Shown here: piece by piece, positions 45,147-54,878 of the stretch
Layout of the letters: each line of letters opens with the position of its first letter
How positions within the stretch are numbered: position 1 is the first letter of the stretch
Source of the DNA: Lysinibacillus sp. G4S2
GTDB taxonomy: Bacteria; Bacillota; Bacilli; Bacillales_A; Planococcaceae
Direction of reading: 5' to 3'
DNA: 64,000 nucleotides
Assembly: GCF_030348505.1 (NCBI RefSeq)
Contig: NZ_JAUCFJ010000002.1
Span: 3,228,001 to 3,292,000, forward strand
The notes under the pieces: model-generated
What the model was told of the DNA's origin: nothing
Databases searched by the model: none
The model's input: only the letters and a program-made list of their open reading frames with translations
Made by a program: the position numbers and the translations under genes

Positions 45147-46544
45147 TTAATCAACAAATGTATAATCCCCGTCACTTTCAAGTAAATCCTTCAAAATAAT
45201 CAGTGCTTGTTCAAGTTGATTTTCAGGAGCAGTGATTGCTAGGCGAACTGCATTTACTGGCTTCGTATTTCCTACAGCAAAACGTTCAGCTGCGTACACT
45301 TGCACACCCGCTTTGGATGCAAGCAATTCAAATTGAACACTCGAAAATTTTTCGGGAAGTATAAGCCATCTGAAAATACATTCTTCTTCTCCTAAAATGT
45401 TGTAGTCTCCTAAATATTGATTAACAAGAGCATTTTGTTGCTTGGCATACGACCGGTGTTTCTCTAAAATTGTTTGTGCGATACCATCATGAATCATCCT
45501 TGCTGTAAGCTCCACCATCATAGGAGACACTGAGATATTTATATTGTACAGGGTTTCCATTATTTTCTTCCGGAGTGCTGGAGGTGTAACAATAAAGGAA
45601 AGTCTTAAGCCAGGCGAAATGGTTTTTGACACACTTGCAATATAAATGACCTTTTCTGGTGCGTAGGAGGCTATTGGTGCATATGGCTGCTCCTTAAGAA
45701 AACTATATATCGCATCCTCAATGACGATTAAACCCGTCTGCCTTGCAACTTCTGCAATCATTTTTCTTGTTTCTATCGACATTGTATGGGTAGTGGGATT
45801 ATGAAAATCAGGAATAACATAAAGCCCCTTTATATGCTCATTTTTGCAAGCATATAATAACCCCTCTCTTGTCATCTCTCCGTTTCTTTGCTGAATTGCT
45901 ACAAGTTGGATACCAAGCATATTTGCCGCTGTTTTTATCCCTGCATACGTAATAGGATCTGTTCCAATTCGATCTCCTGGCTGAAACAATGCAGCTAGTG
46001 TCCCAACAATGGCATTTTGTCCCCCAGCACCAAGCAAGACAGGTTGATCCGTTTGAAAGTTGACTTTTTCCAAAAGCTTTATTGCCGCCTCCGTTTGCCA
46101 TGCATTACCTTCAGGTCGTCCATACTGAAATAATTTGCTAAAATTAGGGTCATTCAGCATCTTTTTCATATAACGTGTAATATCCTCATTAGCATGATTT
46201 TCTGGTAAAACAGAACCCATTTCGATCATCTGAGAAGAATTACTTGTTGGTAATAAAATTTTATTTGTCGCTGCATCTGATGAAACGAATGTTCCGCTAC
46301 CGATAGAAGCATAAATAAGCCCTTTCTGTCCACAAAGCTTAAAAGCCCTTGTTATCGTGCTTAAATTAACATCTAAAAAATCAGCTAATTCTCGCTGAGG
46401 AGGAAGCTTGGTCCCTGGCGATAATTTTCCATCCTTAATATCTTTTTCAAGCTGTTCAGCTATGGCTATATATAATGGAGCCGAAATATTGCTGATATTT
46501 GGCTTCCAGCTCATTGGATACTCTTCAAATGAATTTACTGGCAT
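45147..46544 (-). CDS. MocR/PdxR-type GntR regulator with aminotransferase domain
   Basis: 465-residue regulator. The GntR winged helix (about 15-85) shows GTKLPPQRELADFLDVNLST followed by ITRAFKLC. The type I aminotransferase domain follows, with the PLP lysine at Lys307 in SVSKTISPGLRL. MocR proteins use PLP or an aldimine as a signal. It is divergent from an aminotransferase gene, and the intergenic repeats at 46571-46620 are the probable binding sites, so it most likely controls that gene and itself. Confidence 0.9.
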   Translation of the reverse strand: MPVNSFEEYPMSWKPNISNISAPLYIAIAEQLEKDIKDGKLSPGTKLPPQRELADFLDVNLSTITRAFKLCGQKGLIYASIGSGTFVSSDAATNKILLPTSNSSQMIEMGSVLPENHANEDITRYMKKMLNDPNFSKLFQYGRPEGNAWQTEAAIKLLEKVNFQTDQPVLLGAGGQNAIVGTLAALFQPGDRIGTDPITYAGIKTAANMLGIQLVAIQQRNGEMTREGLLYACKNEHIKGLYVIPDFHNPTTHTMSIETRKMIAEVARQTGLIVIEDAIYSFLKEQPYAPIASYAPEKVIYIASVSKTISPGLRLSFIVTPPALRKKIMETLYNINISVSPMMVELTARMIHDGIAQTILEKHRSYAKQQNALVNQYLGDYNILGEEECIFRWLILPEKFSSVQFELLASKAGVQVYAAERFAVGNTKPVNAVRLAITAPENQLEQALIILKDLLESDGDYTFVD

Positions 46545-46570
46545 ATTCTAAGCTCCTTCTCTCTTAATTT

Positions 46571-46620
46571 TTGCATACAATATTTAATTGTCTTGCATAC
46601 AATGATAATATTGTATGCAA
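46571..46620. promoter_or_regulatory. MocR operator: two direct and one inverted 11-mer
   Basis: TTGCATACAAT occurs at 46571-46581 and 46593-46603 (22 bp apart) and inverted as ATTGTATGCAA at 46610-46620. The second and third form a perfect palindrome with a 6-bp spacer. They lie between the divergent MocR gene and aminotransferase gene. Confidence 0.85.
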
Positions 46621-46672
46621 ATGATTTCAATGCTATAATTTTTAAAAAATCAGAAAAAAGGAACGATAAATT

Positions 46673-47836
46673 ATGGAATTTTCAGAAAAAATCTTAAATA
46701 CACCATCCTCTTTCATCCGAAATATTTTGAAAGTGACTGATGCAGAGGATGTCATTTCCTTTGCAGGGGGCCTTCCGAACCCAATCTCTTTCCCAATCGA
46801 AGCATTACAGGCATCTGCGAACCATGCCATTGCTGAAAACGGCAGTCGTCTATTCCAATATTCATCTACACAGGGCTATGCACCTTTACGTGAGTACATC
46901 GCTGCAAAATACCAACGTGTACACGGATTAGATGTACATGCTGACGATGTCTTTATTACAACAGGCTCACAGCAAGCTCTTGAATTAATTGGGAAAGTAC
47001 TGATTAACAAAGGTGATGGCATTATCATTGAAGAACCTGGTTATTTAGGTGCTATTCAAGCATTCACATTAAGTGAACCAACCTTCTATGGTGTAACTCT
47101 TGAAAATGACGGATTAAACTTAGAAGAGTTAGAAAACGCTCTACAACAACCAAATGTAAAATTCATTTATACAGTACCAAATTTCCAAAACCCAACAGGC
47201 CTTACGTATTCTAAAGAAAAACGTCAGCAAATTTACGAAATCATTTCAAAATACGATGTAGCGTTAATCGAGGATGATCCATATGGAGAATTACGTTTCG
47301 AAGGTGAGCCACTACCATACATTGGTGCTGGTAAATTAGAAAATAGTATTTTGCTAGGTTCTTTCTCTAAAACAGTCACACCAGGAATGCGTCTTGGCTT
47401 TATCATTACGAAAAATAAAGAATTAATGCAGCATATCGAAACAGCGAAGCAAGCAACTGACCTACACACAAATATTTTCTCTCAATATGTAATTTATGAT
47501 TATCTAGCAAACAATGACTATATGGAACACGTGCAAAAAATTATAACGTTATATAAAAACCAAGCAGATGCCATGCTAGACGCTATGCAAGAGTTCTTCC
47601 CAGCGCACGTGGACTACACACGTCCTGAAGGTGGCATGTTCATCTGGGCGACAATGAACAATGGAGCATCAGCGTTAGATGTTTTCCATCAAGCGATGGA
47701 GCAAAAAGTTGCCTTCGTACCTGGCGACCCATTCTACACATCTAAAACTGGGGTTAGTACAATGCGCCTAAACTATACGAATGCAACTCCTGAAGTTATC
47801 CGAGAAGGAATTAAACGATTAGGCAGTATTTTATAA
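46673..47836 (+). CDS. PLP-dependent aminotransferase (class I/II)
   Basis: 387-residue fold type I enzyme. The N-terminal ISFAGGLPNPISFP, the TVPNFQNPTGLTYSKEKR segment, the PLP lysine at Lys233 in GSFSKTVTPGMRLGF and MRLNYTNA near the C-terminus resemble the 2-aminoadipate/aromatic/valine aminotransferase group (LysN/AraT-like). The amino donor is not certain. It is controlled most likely by the divergent MocR gene. Confidence 0.9.
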   Translation: MEFSEKILNTPSSFIRNILKVTDAEDVISFAGGLPNPISFPIEALQASANHAIAENGSRLFQYSSTQGYAPLREYIAAKYQRVHGLDVHADDVFITTGSQQALELIGKVLINKGDGIIIEEPGYLGAIQAFTLSEPTFYGVTLENDGLNLEELENALQQPNVKFIYTVPNFQNPTGLTYSKEKRQQIYEIISKYDVALIEDDPYGELRFEGEPLPYIGAGKLENSILLGSFSKTVTPGMRLGFIITKNKELMQHIETAKQATDLHTNIFSQYVIYDYLANNDYMEHVQKIITLYKNQADAMLDAMQEFFPAHVDYTRPEGGMFIWATMNNGASALDVFHQAMEQKVAFVPGDPFYTSKTGVSTMRLNYTNATPEVIREGIKRLGSIL

Positions 47837-47845
47837 TCAACAAAG

Positions 47846-47883
47846 AAACCGTATGAGCGCATCAAACGCTTATACGGTTTTTT
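47846..47883. terminator. Bidirectional terminator
   Basis: AAACCGTATGAGCG pairs with CGCTTATACGGTTT and is followed by T-runs. It lies between the aminotransferase gene and the convergent XRE gene. Confidence 0.8.
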
Positions 47884-47886
47884 ACA

Positions 47887-48441
47887 TTATTCAGGATAAT
47901 AGATGGTCATACTTACTCGTGTTAAAGTAGCGCCAGGATTCATATATGTGTGTGGACGGTCGGCTTTAAATCTAATAGAGTCTCCGCTTTTTAATTTAAA
48001 TTCTTCTTCATTAACACAAATTGTTAAGTCACCATCAAAAACAGTGATAAACTCTTCGGTTCCCTCTTTATGAGCTTCAGCACTTAATTTTCCTTCCCTT
48101 TCAATCTCTACCGTGTATATTTCAAAGCGGCTATCCTCTTGAATAGGGAAATATGGATATACTCTATATCTTCCATTATCCTCAGACAACATCTGAACAT
48201 CTTCTCTAACAATAATCTCAGTATCAGGCTGTGGATTATTAATAAGAGTAGTAAAAGAAACCTTTAGCCCATTCGCTATTTTCCAAATAGTAGTAAGAGT
48301 TGGACTGGACTCGCCTCTTTCAATTTGTCCTATCATCGTTTTACTTACACCGCACAATTGAGAAACCTTCTCTAAACTTAATTTTTCCTTCTCTCGAATA
48401 GCTTTTAAATTTCTAGCAAAAATAAGATGAATTTCTTCCAT
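47887..48441 (-). CDS. XRE family regulator with cupin domain
   Basis: 184-residue regulator. The HTH_3 domain (about 8-62) includes LSLEKVSQLCGVSKTMIGQI followed by ERGESSPT, and a small cupin domain (about 105-180) has the DGDLTICVNEEEFKLKSGDS segment. Such proteins sense small ligands, often amino acids or polyamines. It is divergent from a LysE exporter gene and shares a 117-bp promoter region with a perfect 11-bp inverted repeat, so it probably regulates the exporter. Confidence 0.88.
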   Translation of the reverse strand: MEEIHLIFARNLKAIREKEKLSLEKVSQLCGVSKTMIGQIERGESSPTLTTIWKIANGLKVSFTTLINNPQPDTEIIVREDVQMLSEDNGRYRVYPYFPIQEDSRFEIYTVEIEREGKLSAEAHKEGTEEFITVFDGDLTICVNEEEFKLKSGDSIRFKADRPHTYMNPGATLTRVSMTIYYPE

Positions 48442-48465
48442 TTAAATATCACCTCTTCAGAATGT

Positions 48466-48513
48466 ACAATATAACGACCATTATGTATAATAAAAAGACC
48501 GACGTTATATTGT
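48466..48513. promoter_or_regulatory. Inverted-repeat operator between XRE-cupin and LysE genes
   Basis: ACAATATAACG at 48466-48476 and CGTTATATTGT at 48503-48513 are perfect inverted repeats with 26 bp between. They cover the shared promoter region of the divergent genes. A site for the XRE-cupin protein is likely. Confidence 0.75.
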
Positions 48514-48558
48514 TTATTTCGGACATTATAACATACAAATTCAAAGGGGGTCGGAAAA

Positions 48559-49149
48559 ATGCCTTTTCTTTCTTTTTTAGTATTCGTTATGATTACTAGC
48601 TTCACACCAGGTCCTAACAATATTATGGCAATGGCATTTGCCAACAAACATGGCTTATCAAGTACTTTTCCATTTTGTTTAGGGGTTGGGATTGGTTTTT
48701 TGACGATTACTGGCTTGAGTAGCTTATTTAATATTGTCCTTACAAATATCATGCCAACGATCGAATTTCCGTTAACCATTCTTAGTGTTGGCTACATGTT
48801 ATATTTGGCTATTAAAATACTAACGAGCAAAGAGGATAATAATGATAAAGAAGAGGAAAATAAGCGAAATTTATTTTTAGTCGGCGTATTCTTACAATTC
48901 GTCAACCCTAAAGGTATTTTGTTTGGCATTACAGTAGTAGCGACCTATATTCTTCCCTATTATTCTTCCTATGTCAGCTACTTTCTTTTTTCTTTATTTT
49001 TAGGAATGGTCGGTATAATGAGTACATTCAGTTGGGCGCTATTTGGTTCAGCTTTTCAAAAAATTTTACAACAGTATCGCCAATCGTTTAATGTCGTGAT
49101 GGCTCTTTTATTAGTGTACAGTGCTATTTCAATTCTCGTTCATTCATAA
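48559..49149 (+). CDS. LysE family amino acid exporter
   Basis: 196-residue membrane protein with six segments. The N-terminal SFTPGPNNIMAMAFANKHGL is the LysE/RhtB signature, followed by PFCLGVGIGFLTITGL and a charged central loop (KEDNNDKEEENKR). It probably exports an amino acid or homoserine lactone-like compound. It is controlled most likely by the divergent XRE-cupin gene. AAAGGGGG precedes the ATG. Confidence 0.88.
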   Translation: MPFLSFLVFVMITSFTPGPNNIMAMAFANKHGLSSTFPFCLGVGIGFLTITGLSSLFNIVLTNIMPTIEFPLTILSVGYMLYLAIKILTSKEDNNDKEEENKRNLFLVGVFLQFVNPKGILFGITVVATYILPYYSSYVSYFLFSLFLGMVGIMSTFSWALFGSAFQKILQQYRQSFNVVMALLLVYSAISILVHS

Positions 49150-49164
49150 GATTAATAGCACAAC

Positions 49165-49215
49165 GTAAAAAGCACCCCTCTTCGTGCGCTATAGCGTCGA
49201 AAAGGGGGGCTTCGT
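49165..49215. terminator. Hairpin between the LysE gene and the small ORF
   Basis: On the minus strand AGCCCCCCTTTTCG and CGAAGAGGGGTGCTTTTT form an imperfect stem followed by a T-run, serving the 41-residue gene. The plus-strand T-run is weak. Confidence 0.6.
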
Positions 49216-49227
49216 TCAAATCTGAAA

Positions 49228-49353
49228 TTATTTTGTATATGTTAAAACGGCATTTTTCTTAAATTTTGCTAAAGCTTGTGTTGCCTCATTTTTGTTTGCA
49301 TACTCAAAAATCCGAACGTCCTTTTTATCAAATACTGTAATAACCCACATCAT
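49228..49353 (-). CDS. 41-residue small protein
   Basis: MMWVITVFDKKDVRIFEYAN followed by KNEATQALAKFKKNAVLTY and TK. GGAAGGGAG lies 5-8 nt upstream of the tandem ATG codons, and a terminator follows the stop. A beta-strand then helix layout is likely. The codon use is normal. I judge it a real small gene; it resembles unnamed small proteins of Bacilli but I cannot name it. Confidence 0.65.
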   Translation of the reverse strand: MMWVITVFDKKDVRIFEYANKNEATQALAKFKKNAVLTYTK

Positions 49354-49847
49354 AAAATCTCCCTTCCAATTTGTTTTTGTAATATAACAACCACCGAATA
49401 CTGTGATACTTTTTCTAAACTGTTTTATAACAATTCCTTACTTGATTCTTATTTTACGCCAATTTTTTAAAAAATAAAGCCTTATGTGAATCCCTTCACA
49501 AACTGTTCAATTTCAAAACGCTTTCATTGAACAATTTGTGAAAACCTAAATTTTCAAGGCATAAATACAATCTTTATATCGTTTCGATATTGTCTATACG
49601 CCACTTGGGATACCCTTGCTATCTGTCGTTCAGGGTACTCTCTCCCTTTCTTATCCGTCCCATACAAAAAAGCCGTATGTACGCCTTTTCCACGACGCAC
49701 ATACGACTTTTCAATTTCGATGATAATTAAGTAGTAGTAGTAGATTTTTTATTCCATACAGTGAGACTTTAATCAGTGGGGTTTTCTTCATCTCCCACTG
49801 CAAATCGGGCAGTTACTCTCGCCCGTAATGCTTGGATAAGTTTTTAC
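49354..49847. other. Intergenic region with two hairpins
   Basis: A hairpin near 49667-49712 (GCCGTATGT with ACATACGAC) and one at 49776-49801 (CAGTGGGG with TCCCACTG) are seen, followed by GGGC/GCCC arms near 49807-49825. The last two probably end bioB transcription. I see no gene. Confidence 0.45.
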
Positions 49848-50843
49848 TTAGCAGAATGCTTCTTCTTGCTTCGCTGATAATTCAATTTCAAAGCCTAAAT
49901 CCTCAAGCATACGATAATCACTGTTTGCTTCTTGGCCTTCTGTTGTTAAGTAATCCCCAACAAAGATACTGTTTGCTGCATATAGACCTATAGGCTGAAG
50001 TGACCCAAGATTGACTTCACGCCCACCAGAAATACGAATTTCTTTTGTTGGGTTAATATAACGGAACAACGCTAAAACCTTTAAACAATAGCGTGGATTT
50101 AATTCCTTTGTCCCTTCCAGTTTCGTGCCGTCAATCGCATTTAAGAAGTTGACAGGGATAGAATCCGCGTCTAATTGATGAAGTGCACGAGCAATATTCA
50201 CGACATCCTCTTTTGTTTCCTTCATACCGATAATGGCACCTGAACAAGGCGATATTCCATGCTTTTTCGCAATTTCAACCGTATTAACACGATCTTCATA
50301 CGTATGGGAAGTAGTAATATAGGAGTGATGTCGTTCAGATGTATTTAAATTATGGTTGTAACGGTCTACCCCCGCTTCTTTTAATTGCTGTGCCTGTTCT
50401 TCTTTTAATAAGCCAAGACAAGCACATACTTTTAAGCCATACTTTTCTTTAATTTCTGTAACAGCTTCACTTACTACATTGACATCCTTTCGAGTTGGCC
50501 CACGACCACTCGCCACGATACAATAAGTACCAATTTTATTGTCAAATGCTCGTTTTGCCCCCGCTAAAATTTCCTCTTTCGTAATGAATGGATATTTGTC
50601 AATCGGAGCTGTTGATTTAGATGACTGTGAACAATAGCCACAATCCTCCGGGCAATAACCACTCTTAGCATTCATAATCATATTTAATTTTACTTTTTTC
50701 CCATAATAGTGCTTACGAATAGCAAAGGCACCATCCATTACCTTCAATAGCTCATCATCATCACTATTTAAAATAGCAAGAGCCTCCTCATTGCTAATGA
50801 TCTTCCCCTCAATAACTTCCTCTGCTAACTGTAACCAATTCAT
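49848..50843 (-). CDS. bioB: Biotin synthase
   Basis: Radical-SAM enzyme of 331 residues that inserts sulfur into dethiobiotin. The SAM-cluster cysteines Cys64, Cys68 and Cys71 lie in SGYCPEDCGYCSQS, and DRYNHNLNTS, CSGAIIGM and the C-terminal GREVNLGSLQPIGLYAANSI match BioB. I start at the ATG at 50843 (GGGAG 8 nt upstream); an upstream in-frame start at 50882 is not supported. It is the last gene of the biotin cluster, 190 bp after bioY. Confidence 0.95.
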   Translation of the reverse strand: MNWLQLAEEVIEGKIISNEEALAILNSDDDELLKVMDGAFAIRKHYYGKKVKLNMIMNAKSGYCPEDCGYCSQSSKSTAPIDKYPFITKEEILAGAKRAFDNKIGTYCIVASGRGPTRKDVNVVSEAVTEIKEKYGLKVCACLGLLKEEQAQQLKEAGVDRYNHNLNTSERHHSYITTSHTYEDRVNTVEIAKKHGISPCSGAIIGMKETKEDVVNIARALHQLDADSIPVNFLNAIDGTKLEGTKELNPRYCLKVLALFRYINPTKEIRISGGREVNLGSLQPIGLYAANSIFVGDYLTTEGQEANSDYRMLEDLGFEIELSAKQEEAFC

Positions 50844-50879
50844 TAGACATTCTCCCTCTCTACGTGAACAATTATTTAT

Positions 50880-50901
50880 CAATTATGCCTCGGCATAATT
50901 G
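50880..50901. repeat. 22-bp perfect palindrome between bioY and bioB
   Basis: CAATTATGCC and GGCATAATTG flank two bases (TC). It is followed by a longer GC-richer stretch with AAATCGGC-like and ATCCGC/GCGGAT arms, perhaps a dispersed intergenic repeat. It could fold as a hairpin in the bioY-bioB transcript. Confidence 0.55.
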
Positions 50902-51034
50902 CGTCCAGAATCGGCTTTGTGCTTGCACAAAGAACTCCTTTCCGATTCCTTGACATCCGCCGGAGGCTTAACTTCTTTCAGCGGATGTTTGGACACCCAC
51001 TGAAAAATAGCTTCAACCCGCATTTATCTCACAC

Positions 51035-51625
51035 CTATAGAGGTGGGATACTTTTGCTGAAAGAAGTTAAAGCCCTTGCTGAATAAAATACTTTGTAAAG
51101 TCGCTCAGCCAGTAGTGCAGAAGCTATCGCTAAGCAAAAATCTGCAACAATACTGTTTAAAAAGCCAACTAAGAAAATATGTGACCAGCTAGTTTCCATG
51201 TGTAACCAGAAATTCAAAGACACATATAAATATGGAACGGCCACCGCGTAAATAACGATAAGCCCTACAATATTTGCACCGATAAAATGTTTTTTCGTTG
51301 GAGTATCCACTCTTTCAATTATGAAACCAATTACTAAAGCTGCCAGTGCAAAACCAATAAGGTAACCAAATGTTGGTTGCAGTACATAGGTGATACCTCC
51401 ACCTTGTGTAAAAACTGGCAAACCAACTAAACCAACGCCTATGTAGACGAGCTGACTTTGAAATCCATTGCGACTGCCAAGTAAGCAACCAGCTAAAAAA
51501 ACAAAGACAATTTGTAGTGTAAAGGGCACTACAGGTAGCGGTATTTTAATAAATGCTCCGATTGCGGTTAAAGCGGCAAACATCGCAATCATTACAAGTG
51601 ACAATGTTGATTGTCGTTTGAACAA
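51035..51625 (-). CDS. bioY: Biotin transporter BioY
   Basis: 196-residue S component of the biotin ECF transporter. The N-terminal [20 protein letters not shown] and the [20 protein letters not shown] segment are diagnostic, with the [10 protein letters not shown] region and six helices. I start at TTG 51625, which has a GGGAGG site 7 nt upstream; the frame is open to a GTG at 51640. It overlaps the 3' end of bioA. Confidence 0.9.
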   Translation of the reverse strand: MFKRQSTLSLVMIAMFAALTAIGAFIKIPLPVVPFTLQIVFVFLAGCLLGSRNGFQSQLVYIGVGLVGLPVFTQGGGITYVLQPTFGYLIGFALAALVIGFIIERVDTPTKKHFIGANIVGLIVIYAVAVPYLYVSLNFWLHMETSWSHIFLVGFLNSIVADFCLAIASALLAERLYKVFYSARALTSFSKSIPPL

Positions 51626-52995
51626 CTTACTCCCTCCCACTCCTCAAAAAATTGCACAATCGTCTCTTTTGTTGTATCAATCATAAAGCGCATTTCATCA
51701 TCAGATATAATGTATGGCGGCATAAAATACAATATATTGCCAAGAGGGCGTATCAGTAAGCCTTTCGCTAAAGCACGTTTATATATTTGATAACCGATAC
51801 GTTCCTCACTCGGAAGTGGCTCCTTTGTTTCACGATTGGCGACTAGTTCAATGGCGCCAACTAGCCCTAGCTGTCGATATTCACCAACAAACGGCAATTG
51901 TTCAAATGCCTGCATAGCTAGCTTTCGCATACGCTCACCCTTGTTTTGTACAATGTCAATAACACGTTCCTCTTCAAACATTGTCAAAACTTCTAGGGCT
52001 ACTCGACATGCTAATGTATTACCGGAATAGCTATGAGAGTGTAAAAACGCTTTCATCGTGCCGTAATCATCATAAAAAGCGTTGTAAACATCATCAGTCG
52101 TTAACACAGCGGATAGTGGCAAATACCCTCCCGTTAAACCTTTTGACAAGCACATAAAATCTGGTGCAATACCCGCTTGCTCACAGGCAAATAATGTACC
52201 TGTTCGTCCAAAACCAACTGCAATTTCATCTGCAATTAAATGAATATCGTATTTTGTACAAAGCTCTCGTAATCGCTTCAAATAGATGGCAGGATACATT
52301 TTCATGCCAGCTGCTGCTTGAATAAGTGGCTCAATAATAACAGCTGTAATTTCTTCATGGTGCTGACTAAGCTCTTCTTCAACAAATTGTATACATTGAG
52401 CTTGACAGCTTTCAGGCTTCTCCTTAAAAGGACATCGGAAGCAATCTGGCCCTTGTGCACGTATGGTATCCAATAAAAGTGGCTGATACACTTCGTTATA
52501 CAACCCTACTCCTCCAACAGATAAGGCACCAATTGTTTCACCGTGATAGGCATCCGTTAAGGCTAAAAAACGCTTTTTCATTGTTTTTCCAGTCTGCATA
52601 TGATACTGAAAACTCATTTTTAGTGCGACTTCTATAGCTGATGAGCCGTTGTCTGCAAAAAATACTTTATTTAAACCGTCTGGCGTTAAGGCTACTAATT
52701 TTTCTGCCACCTTAATTGCAGGTTCATGTGAAAAATTCGCAAAAATAGCATGTTCTAATGTAAATGCTTGATCGCTTAATGCTTGACTAATTCGAGGATT
52801 TGCATGTCCAAATAAATTAACCCACCAAGAAGATACAGCATCTAAATAGCGATGATTATTTTCATCGTAAAGCCAAACACCTTGTCCTTTTTTAAGGACA
52901 ATAGGCGGAAATTGCTCATAATCCTTCATTTGTGAGCAAGGATGCCAGACATGCTGTAAATCTCTCTTCTGCAATTCAGTTAATGCTTGTTTCAT
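51592..52995 (-). CDS. bioA: Adenosylmethionine-8-amino-7-oxononanoate aminotransferase
   Basis: 467-residue PLP enzyme that converts KAPA to DAPA. The PLP lysine is Lys285 in [20 protein letters not shown], with [30 protein letters not shown] and RTGTLFACE also fitting BioA. The start ATG 52995 overlaps bioD by 20 bp. The reading frame extends upstream to 53094 but inside bioD. Confidence 0.95.
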   Translation of the reverse strand: MKQALTELQKRDLQHVWHPCSQMKDYEQFPPIVLKKGQGVWLYDENNHRYLDAVSSWWVNLFGHANPRISQALSDQAFTLEHAIFANFSHEPAIKVAEKLVALTPDGLNKVFFADNGSSAIEVALKMSFQYHMQTGKTMKKRFLALTDAYHGETIGALSVGGVGLYNEVYQPLLLDTIRAQGPDCFRCPFKEKPESCQAQCIQFVEEELSQHHEEITAVIIEPLIQAAAGMKMYPAIYLKRLRELCTKYDIHLIADEIAVGFGRTGTLFACEQAGIAPDFMCLSKGLTGGYLPLSAVLTTDDVYNAFYDDYGTMKAFLHSHSYSGNTLACRVALEVLTMFEEERVIDIVQNKGERMRKLAMQAFEQLPFVGEYRQLGLVGAIELVANRETKEPLPSEERIGYQIYKRALAKGLLIRPLGNILYFMPPYIISDDEMRFMIDTTKETIVQFFEEWEGVSCSNDNQHCHL

Positions 52996-53680
52996 ATTTG
53001 ACCAACCTTTCAAACAAAGATGTACGTGAAATGGAATAGTCAACAACATGTGAAATATCTTGAAGCTTAGGAATTGTTGCATATGGCAAATCATGATGTT
53101 GTAGAATCGTTTTCACATTATCTTGTTCCATCTTACTGCCTGTGTCTCCATTAAATACAATGCCAAGAACCTCAACATTTCGAGTATGTAAAGCTTCAAG
53201 AGTTAGCAATGTGTGGTTAATTGTTCCTAGTGTTGTTCGTGTGACAATAACAACGGGAAGCTTACTTTGAACGATTACATCAAGGAGCGTATTTTCTCCA
53301 AAAGTATCTAATGGAACAAAAAGTCCCCCTGCTCCTTCACAAATTACGACATCGTATGATTGCTGTAACTTCTGAATTTGCTGTAATAAATGCTCCACAT
53401 TAATTTGCTGGCCCTCCAGTTGCGCAGCAAAATGTGGTGATGCGGCTTCCTTAAACGAATAGCCATTTAAATTTTCTGGCTCCAGTCTTTGTAATGAATA
53501 CTTTTCATACATTGCTGTATCGTAGTAATAGCAATGCCCATTCTCATGTACCTCACCAGTTTGTACAGGCTTATAAGGCGTGACTTGTAGATCCTGCTGT
53601 TGTAATTGGCGCATCAGTAATGTGGTGATAACTGTTTTACCGACATCTGTATCTGTCCCAACAACCCAAAAATGTTGCAT
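52976..53680 (-). CDS. bioD: Dethiobiotin synthetase
   Basis: 234-residue ATP-dependent ligase closing the ureido ring. P-loop [20 protein letters not shown] (4-23) and [13 protein letters not shown] near residues 111-123 are the family marks. First gene of the operon, preceded by a BirA box. The gene set bioD-bioA-bioY-bioB lacks bioF, bioC and bioH, bioW or bioI, so pimeloyl and KAPA must come from elsewhere in the genome. Confidence 0.94.
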   Translation of the reverse strand: MQHFWVVGTDTDVGKTVITTLLMRQLQQQDLQVTPYKPVQTGEVHENGHCYYYDTAMYEKYSLQRLEPENLNGYSFKEAASPHFAAQLEGQQINVEHLLQQIQKLQQSYDVVICEGAGGLFVPLDTFGENTLLDVIVQSKLPVVIVTRTTLGTINHTLLTLEALHTRNVEVLGIVFNGDTGSKMEQDNVKTILQHHDLPYATIPKLQDISHVVDYSISRTSLFERLVKYETSIN

Positions 53681-53701
53681 CGTTAACCTCCCCCTCTCTT
53701 T

Positions 53702-53733
53702 AAGTTAACTGTTTACATTTTTAAAGTTAACAC
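53702..53733. promoter_or_regulatory. BirA operator of the biotin operon
   Basis: AAGTTAAC and AGTTAAC lie 16 bp apart (GTTAAC at 53704-53709 and 53726-53731), directly upstream of bioD. This matches the BirA box layout of Bacilli. Biotinoyl-AMP-loaded BirA should repress the operon. Confidence 0.8.
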
Positions 53734-53944
53734 ATTTATTTTTATTTTGTAAATGCTATTTCCACATTTCTTCATAAACAGCTCTATTCTTTACAAAAAA
53801 AAGAGAATTTTGCGATAAATCAATAACTTTTTTCATCAGCAAAAGACACTAGATCGTTACCTTGAGATAAAATCTAGTGCCATTTTATTAAAAAACTATT
53901 ATGTCAATGATATTAAGCTGTCAATTTAAATATAGTATGGATCT
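53734..53944. other. Intergenic with one hairpin
   Basis: A stem CACTAGAT with ATCTAGTG at 53847-53879 is the only structure seen. No gene. Confidence 0.4.
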
Positions 53945-54150
53945 TCGGCAAAACTAGGGATTGATTTCCGTTCCGGCTGGGCGTTTTGTAGCTGACGCTT
54001 TGCTTTCGCTACAGAAAACATTTGTAGTTGCTGTCGCTACGCTTTCGCACAGAAAAAACAATTGCTGACGCTTCGTTTTCGCACAGAGCAAAGCTTCCTG
54101 TGGGCGTCCGATGAGCCGCTTCGCTAGCGGTCCAGGGTCTCATCTATTAT
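53945..54150. repeat. Family B repeat, copy 4
   Basis: TTCGGCAAAACTAGGGATTG followed by ATTTCCGTTCCGGCTGGG, then TGTAGCTGACGCTTTGCTTT units and the end CCGATGAGCCGCTTCGC with GGGTCTCATCT. It matches 34550-34760 closely with one fewer 36-bp unit and diverged tail. Confidence 0.75.
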
Positions 54151-54236
54151 TAGCATCACTATATTTCCGAATATTATCAAAAATTAAAAGGATTTTACTG
54201 TTTGTTCGTAGTATTAAACTAGATGGGGGTGGCTGT

Positions 54237-54701
54237 ATGTTTGGTATTTTCAAAGAATCAGAAAAGATTATAGATACTTATGAGCATGTTAGTTTTATTT
54301 TAAAATCCTTACTCACATACGAGCTTAGAGACTTACCGATTCGTTATGAATTTTGGTATCGCGTGGCTATTCGTCAAGAAGAATTACGATCGTTAAATAC
54401 TGAGCATCGAAGAAAAATTACGATGACTACAGCAGTAGGACGCTTTCACCAAACGCAATATGAGGTAACGAAACAAAAATTGGCAAAGCTTGAGCGTCTC
54501 GCAGATATATATAAATCGTTTTGTATCGAGGAAGAACGAGATGCATTAAACCATCGACTCCACTTCCATAAAGAAGCGATTACCGAACTCTATGAGCATG
54601 TTCAAAATAAAGAGCTATATACGTATTGTGATTCAGTACAGCAACAATTTTGGGATGCAGTCAGCGAAGATATATTAAATGCAATTGCCCACCTAGATTA
54701 G
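54237..54701 (+). CDS. Hypothetical helical protein
   Basis: 154 residues, charged and mostly helical, with a long helix-rich part RFHQTQYEVTKQKLAKLERL. I do not recognise a family. A GGGGGTGG site precedes the ATG at 54237; the frame extends upstream into the family B repeat but without a usable start. It stands alone. Confidence 0.6.
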   Translation: MFGIFKESEKIIDTYEHVSFILKSLLTYELRDLPIRYEFWYRVAIRQEELRSLNTEHRRKITMTTAVGRFHQTQYEVTKQKLAKLERLADIYKSFCIEEERDALNHRLHFHKEAITELYEHVQNKELYTYCDSVQQQFWDAVSEDILNAIAHLD

Positions 54702-54878
54702 TAGATGGGCAATTGCTAGGTCTATCCTTTTTTCTTTGAGCCTTCCTTTATTCATCTGTACGAGTCAATATAACTATAGGCTTCTCTTCTATCCAAAAAC
54801 GATTACTTCCTCTTACATATCAAAATAAAAGCAAGCTCTTTCATACTTGCTGCATGTTATATAGTCTGTCCTATTGTT

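Noticed and set aside
52995-53094. N-terminal extension of BioA into bioD
   Set aside because: BioA homology begins at the ATG at 52995, and the extension is simply the other frame of bioD.
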